Origin: UMGS1649 sp045534225
Lineage (GTDB): Bacteria; Bacillota; Clostridia; TANB77; CAG-465
Direction of reading: 5' to 3'
DNA length: 64,000 bases
Assembly (NCBI GenBank): GCA_045534225.1
Contig: JAZSJJ010000004.1
Span: 60,947-124,946, forward strand
Each line of letters opens with the position of its first letter. The first letter of the stretch is position 1. Below are positions 61,079 through 64,000 of the stretch, piece after piece. The notes under the pieces are model-generated. The model made no database searches. It was not told the DNA's origin and saw only the letters and a program-made list of their open reading frames with translations. Made by a program: the position numbers and the translations under genes.

Positions 61079-61108
61079 GTTTTAGTTGTTTTTTGTTAAT
61101 TTTTAGTT
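61063..61108. repeat. three AGTTG repeats spaced 21 and 20 bp
   Basis: CAACT on the minus strand (AGTTG at 61063-61067, 61084-61088, 61104-61108), two helical turns apart, one in the promoter spacer and two just upstream; candidate autoregulatory operators. Confidence 0.4.
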
Positions 61109-61120
61109 GCATTTAGCATT

Positions 61121-61822
61121 TTACATCTTATTTTCTAGCTTTTTATTTAAATACACTGCATATATTAATGGTACAATTATTAAAATTACTGGAGATATGT
61201 ATGTGGTAACAAAATTGGTCTCATTAAATACCGAAAGTGCATTTACTACACTATGTGTTATTATTTGCGGCCATATACTTTTAGATTTTACTAGTATAAC
61301 TGCAAATAAATATCCTGTTGTTATTGCATAGCATATTTGAAGTAATGTTGGTATAACCTCAGCCCCATTTAACAGATTAATTATATGACCTACACCAAAT
61401 GTTATTGATGTTACAATTATAGCGGCTTTTATATTATCTTTTGCCATCATTTGAAACAAGAAGCCTCTAAATATTATTTCTTCTAGAAAACCTACACACA
61501 CCATAGAAAGCATATATATTATTGTTTCTGTTACAGATAAATTTACACTTATTCCACCAATTAAGTTTACCGACATTAGTATAACTAATGGTATAAAATA
61601 CAGATATTGTTTTGGTTTTGGAAAGTGTGTTAAACTTAAATATTCTCCTAATTTATTTAATAACACAAACATTACTATTAATACTGTAAGAATTACATTT
61701 ACAATTAATGTTCTATAATCTTCTAAACCAAAGTTATTCATGCAATATGAATTGGTTAGAAGATATATTATTATTAATCCTAAACTAATTAATGTTTCGT
61801 TTTTTTCAAAAAATTTTCTCAT
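61121..61822 (-). CDS. CPBP-family intramembrane metalloprotease
   Basis: 233 residues, seven to eight membrane helices. Abi/CAAX-protease motifs: E114-E115-x3-R119 in LEEIIFRG, H146 in FGVGHIIN and H190 in QIITHSV. In Firmicutes such proteins process lipopeptides or provide bacteriocin self-immunity; no bacteriocin gene is nearby. Follows the 143-residue gene by 19 bases and precedes the XRE regulator. Confidence 0.88.
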   Translation of the reverse strand: MRKFFEKNETLISLGLIIIYLLTNSYCMNNFGLEDYRTLIVNVILTVLIVMFVLLNKLGEYLSLTHFPKPKQYLYFIPLVILMSVNLIGGISVNLSVTETIIYMLSMVCVGFLEEIIFRGFLFQMMAKDNIKAAIIVTSITFGVGHIINLLNGAEVIPTLLQICYAITTGYLFAVILVKSKSIWPQIITHSVVNALSVFNETNFVTTYISPVILIIVPLIYAVYLNKKLENKM

Positions 61823-61841
61823 AATTTTTTCCTACTTTATT

Positions 61842-62273
61842 CTATTTATCCCTATTTAACATATTTAGTAAGTTTATTTTGAACATATCTTTTTCCGGAT
61901 GTTCTTTACTTACCATTACTCCCTTATATGTACTAAGTTCGTTCATATGACCTTCTAATAATACGTCTGGTAATATTGTTTTAAGAAAAATAGTATCTAC
62001 CTCTTCATTTATAATATACTCTAATGTTACTTTTCCATGCACTTTTTCAAACAAACTGTCTGCAGGTAGTTTTAATGAATACTGTGTTTCTTTAGTTTTC
62101 TTATTCTCAGCTATAACATCCCCTAAAAACTTACCATTTCTTAAATTAGGATAATACTCAAACATTAACTTTTTATATGCTAACATATTATATTTTTTTA
62201 AGCTTCTTTCTCTTTTCTTAAATTCTGTTTCATCTATATATTCTAAACTATATACTTTATTGACTTTTTTCAT
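61842..62273 (-). CDS. hypothetical 143-residue soluble protein
   Basis: 143 residues, Lys/Glu/Tyr/Leu-rich, mixed alpha/beta, no membrane segment. AGAAGGAAAT site before the ATG. Preceded by tRNA-Leu and its terminator, followed closely by the CPBP protease, probably co-transcribed. No family recognised. Confidence 0.66.
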   Translation of the reverse strand: MKKVNKVYSLEYIDETEFKKRERSLKKYNMLAYKKLMFEYYPNLRNGKFLGDVIAENKKTKETQYSLKLPADSLFEKVHGKVTLEYIINEEVDTIFLKTILPDVLLEGHMNELSTYKGVMVSKEHPEKDMFKINLLNMLNRDK

Positions 62274-62283
62274 ATTTCCTTCT

Positions 62284-62313
62284 AAAAAATAAAAGCAGAC
62301 TTATCTAGTCTGC
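62284..62313 (-). terminator. terminator after tRNA-Leu
   Basis: Seven-bp stem (62295-62301 with 62307-62313), five-base loop, TTTTATTTTTT on the minus strand. Confidence 0.8.
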
Positions 62314-62323
62314 CTTATAAGTA

Positions 62324-62410
62324 TGGTGCCGAAAGTGGGAATCGAACCCACACATAGTTGCCTATATCAGATTTTGAGTCTGACGCGTCTGCCAGTTCCG
62401 CCATTTCGAC
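62324..62410 (-). tRNA. trnL: tRNA-Leu (anticodon CAA)
   Basis: 87 nt with CCA. Acceptor GTCGAAA with TTTCGGC (G-C, T-G, C-G, G-C, three A-T), anticodon stem TCAGA/TCTGA with loop CTCAAAA giving CAA, long variable arm, T arm GTGGG-TTCGATT-CCCAC. Single-gene unit with its own promoter and terminator. Confidence 0.96.
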
Positions 62411-62433
62411 ATAAATAAATTTTGCATGTCGTT

Positions 62434-62461
62434 ATTCTACCACACAAAATTTATTTTGTAA
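62434..62461 (-). promoter_or_regulatory. promoter of tRNA-Leu
   Basis: TTACAA, 16-base spacer, TAGAAT with TGG extension on the minus strand. Confidence 0.65.
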
Positions 62462-62477
62462 ACATATTATTTTTGTT

Positions 62478-63578
62478 TTATATATTATTTTGTTCTTCTA
62501 TATTTTCTTCTACTTCTTCTGCAATTTCAACTTCAAAGTCTCCATCCTCTAGCGCATATATTTCTGCCATTATTGGTTTAAATAAACGTTCTTTCTTTGC
62601 CATAAGAACAAAACTACTATCTAATTTAATAGCATTTGTAATATGTGCCACTGCATCGTTTATATCTCCCATTTTCATATTTATCATAGCAAGAGTATAT
62701 TCTGCTTTTGCTCTTAGGTTCTTGTCTGCTATTGCTTTTTCTAGATTTTCCTTAGCTAATTCATATTCTTCTTTGGCATAATACAATCTGCCAATAGAAT
62801 AATATGCTTCATACATTTCATCATCTATTTCTAATACTTTATCGTAAGCAGATATTGCCTTGTTTATTTCTCCAGCTGCTGAATATATAACTGCTAGGTT
62901 AAAGAATGTATCTGCTGTTGCTTCGTTATTCATAGCTATATCTTCATATATAGCTTTCGCTTCAGAAATGTAGCCTAAATCTGAGAAAAGTATTCCAAGC
63001 ATTTCTTTAGCTTCAATATATGCATTATCTATAGTTACCGCTTGATTTAGCATAGATATTGCAGCTTCTTTATTTCCTTGTTTATCTAAAAGCACCGCTA
63101 TTTTGTAATATACTTCTGCATTATCTGGATTTACTGTTAATGAATTTAACAGCACATCTTTAGCATCCGCTATTCTATCTAGTTTCTCTAATGCTTTTGC
63201 TCTTAAATAATAAAACTTCAAATTCTTTCTATCTTGTTTTATTGCTCTTTGAAGTAATCCTTCTGCAAATTCATAATTTCTAATAAAATACATAAATTCT
63301 GCAACGTAATGCACTAATGTTAGTTTAACATTTTTCTCTAATCCTTTTATACTTACTAGTAACATCGGAATTATATATGAGAATATTAAAATTAGCACTT
63401 GCATAATGTTATTTAATTCTTTTCCATTTGCTAAGCATATTATAAATACAGTTTCAAGGAATATTGCTACTCCAACAAATATGTATAGTACTGGATCTTT
63501 CTTAGTTGACGTCTTAGACATTAATTGTATTATATAAAATACGAAGGTAATTATTATTACTACATTTATTAACCACAT
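62478..63578 (-). CDS. TPR-repeat membrane protein
   Basis: 366 residues. Three hydrophobic helices in the first 75 residues, then about seven TPR units (about 85-335) recognisable by the Ala/Tyr/Leu pattern, such as NAEVYYKIAVLLDKQGNKEAA, and an acidic tail. A scaffold for protein assemblies at the inner membrane. Faces away from murC; the promoter region contains a DnaA box. Confidence 0.85.
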   Translation of the reverse strand: MWLINVVIIITFVFYIIQLMSKTSTKKDPVLYIFVGVAIFLETVFIICLANGKELNNIMQVLILIFSYIIPMLLVSIKGLEKNVKLTLVHYVAEFMYFIRNYEFAEGLLQRAIKQDRKNLKFYYLRAKALEKLDRIADAKDVLLNSLTVNPDNAEVYYKIAVLLDKQGNKEAAISMLNQAVTIDNAYIEAKEMLGILFSDLGYISEAKAIYEDIAMNNEATADTFFNLAVIYSAAGEINKAISAYDKVLEIDDEMYEAYYSIGRLYYAKEEYELAKENLEKAIADKNLRAKAEYTLAMINMKMGDINDAVAHITNAIKLDSSFVLMAKKERLFKPIMAEIYALEDGDFEVEIAEEVEENIEEQNNI

Positions 63579-63598
63579 ATTATCACCTACATGCTCAT

Positions 63599-63627
63599 AT
63601 TATATACTAGTTATCCACATTTTTCAA
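63599..63627 (-). promoter_or_regulatory. sigma-A promoter of the TPR gene
   Basis: TTGAAA, 17-base spacer, TATAAT on the minus strand. Confidence 0.8.
63611..63619 (+). promoter_or_regulatory. consensus DnaA box
   Basis: TTATCCACA, a perfect nine-base match to the DnaA box, lying in the spacer of the TPR promoter. No cluster of boxes, so it is not an origin. Confidence 0.45.
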
Positions 63628-63656
63628 CTATTAGGGGTAAATTAGAGTCAATACAA

Positions 63657-63685
63657 TTGCAACTATTTTTTTATTGGTGTATAAT
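63657..63685 (+). promoter_or_regulatory. sigma-A promoter of murC
   Basis: TTGCAA, 17-base spacer, TATAAT; start near 63692. Confidence 0.8.
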
Positions 63686-63709
63686 ACATGTTGCCTAGAG
63701 GTGGTAATT

Positions 63710-64000
63710 TTGAATAAAAATGATTTTAATGAATTAAAAAATATATCTAAAATACATATGATTGGAATTGGTGGAGTAAGCATGAGCGGATTAGCCGAAA
63801 TCCTAAAAAATAAAGGATATATAGTTACTGGCTCTGACACGAATCAAACCAACTTAACTAATACTCTTATTGAAAATAATATTCCTGTATATTTTGGACA
63901 TAACGAAAAAAATGCTATAGGCGCAGATGCAGTTGTTTATACTGCTGCAATAAAAAAAGATAATGCAGAGTATGTATATGCAGAAAAAAATAATATTCCT
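63710..64000 (+). CDS. murC: UDP-N-acetylmuramate--L-alanine ligase, 5' part
   Basis: 97 codons present, open to the window edge. TTG start with GAGGTGG six bases ahead. The translation has IHMIGIGGVSMSGLAEIL (N-terminal nucleotide loop of Mur ligases), VTGSD, and DAVVYTAAIKKDN, the MurC pattern. First amino acid addition in the muramyl peptide, complementing ddl and murF in this window. Confidence 0.92.
   Translation, partial: MNKNDFNELKNISKIHMIGIGGVSMSGLAEILKNKGYIVTGSDTNQTNLTNTLIENNIPVYFGHNEKNAIGADAVVYTAAIKKDNAEYVYAEKNNIP

Noticed and set aside
63600..63690. Replication origin
   Set aside because: One DnaA box only, no dnaA/dnaN genes and no repeat cluster.
1..64000. CRISPR array or insertion sequence
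   Set aside because: No regularly spaced direct repeats, Cas genes, transposase frames or terminal inverted repeats were found on reading through.

Overview
The window reads as chromosomal DNA of an AT-rich, spore-forming, anaerobic Firmicute of the class Clostridia, probably an uncultured gut lineage (inference). Signs are pervasive AGA/ATA/TTA codon use, strong AGGAGG-type ribosome sites, many textbook sigma-A promoters (TTGACA/TTGAAA-17-TATAAT, often with a TGn extension), sporulation and germination genes (spoIIID, sleB-ypeB), fermentative alcohol dehydrogenases (adhE) and a glmS ribozyme. TGA is used as a stop (radC, the antitoxin), so the code is standard.

Layout: (1) 1-2.4 kb: a 41-residue coiled-coil gene divergent from glmS, which has a metabolite-responsive self-cleaving ribozyme in its leader. 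(2) 2.4-8.3 kb, minus: an elongation/cell-shape operon DUF4321-radC-mreB-mreC-mreD-mrdA-small membrane protein from one strong promoter. (3) 8.3-17 kb: mscL with a zinc-ribbon tail; a tRNA-Gln-ugtP-mtaB-capA unit; pgsA-ligA; small membrane proteins. (4) 17-26.6 kb: a heterodimeric ABC exporter, two prepilin-like proteins with almost identical N-termini and unrelated C-termini, a frameshifted membrane-protein gene, serS-engB. (5) 26.8-35.2 kb, minus: a long housekeeping cluster DUF6873-pcrA-ddl-murF-zinc ribbon-ftsY-phosphatase-tdk. (6) 35.2-43 kb: sporulation/envelope region with an endolysin-like amidase, spoIIID, patatin, sleB-ypeB, an HD phosphohydrolase, a ParE-type toxin-antitoxin pair, tspO, gtrA and a second SleB-like hydrolase. 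(7) 43-49.4 kb: the lower-glycolysis operon gapA-pgk-(unknown membrane protein)-tpiA-gpmI-eno. (8) 49.5-62.3 kb: a membrane-anchored Mrr-type nuclease, a secreted or anchored protein cluster with a thermonuclease, two alcohol dehydrogenases with a small kinase between them, two unknown genes of foreign codon use, a membrane-bound XRE regulator and a CPBP protease. (9) 62.3-64 kb: tRNA-Leu, a TPR membrane protein and the start of murC running off the right edge.

Together the genes cover cell-wall precursor synthesis (glmS, murC, murF, ddl), wall elongation (mre, mrdA), lipid and membrane supply (pgsA, ugtP), energy metabolism by glycolysis to ethanol, and spore formation and germination. No complete prophage, CRISPR array, insertion sequence or replication origin was seen. 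The most unusual items are the paired prepilin-like proteins with swapped C-termini, small islands of GC-richer codon use (spoIIID, the second sleB-like gene, the pair at 58.7-59.4 kb), a tRNA that forms almost the whole leader of ugtP, promoters built into upstream terminator hairpins, and the membrane-tethered Mrr nuclease.
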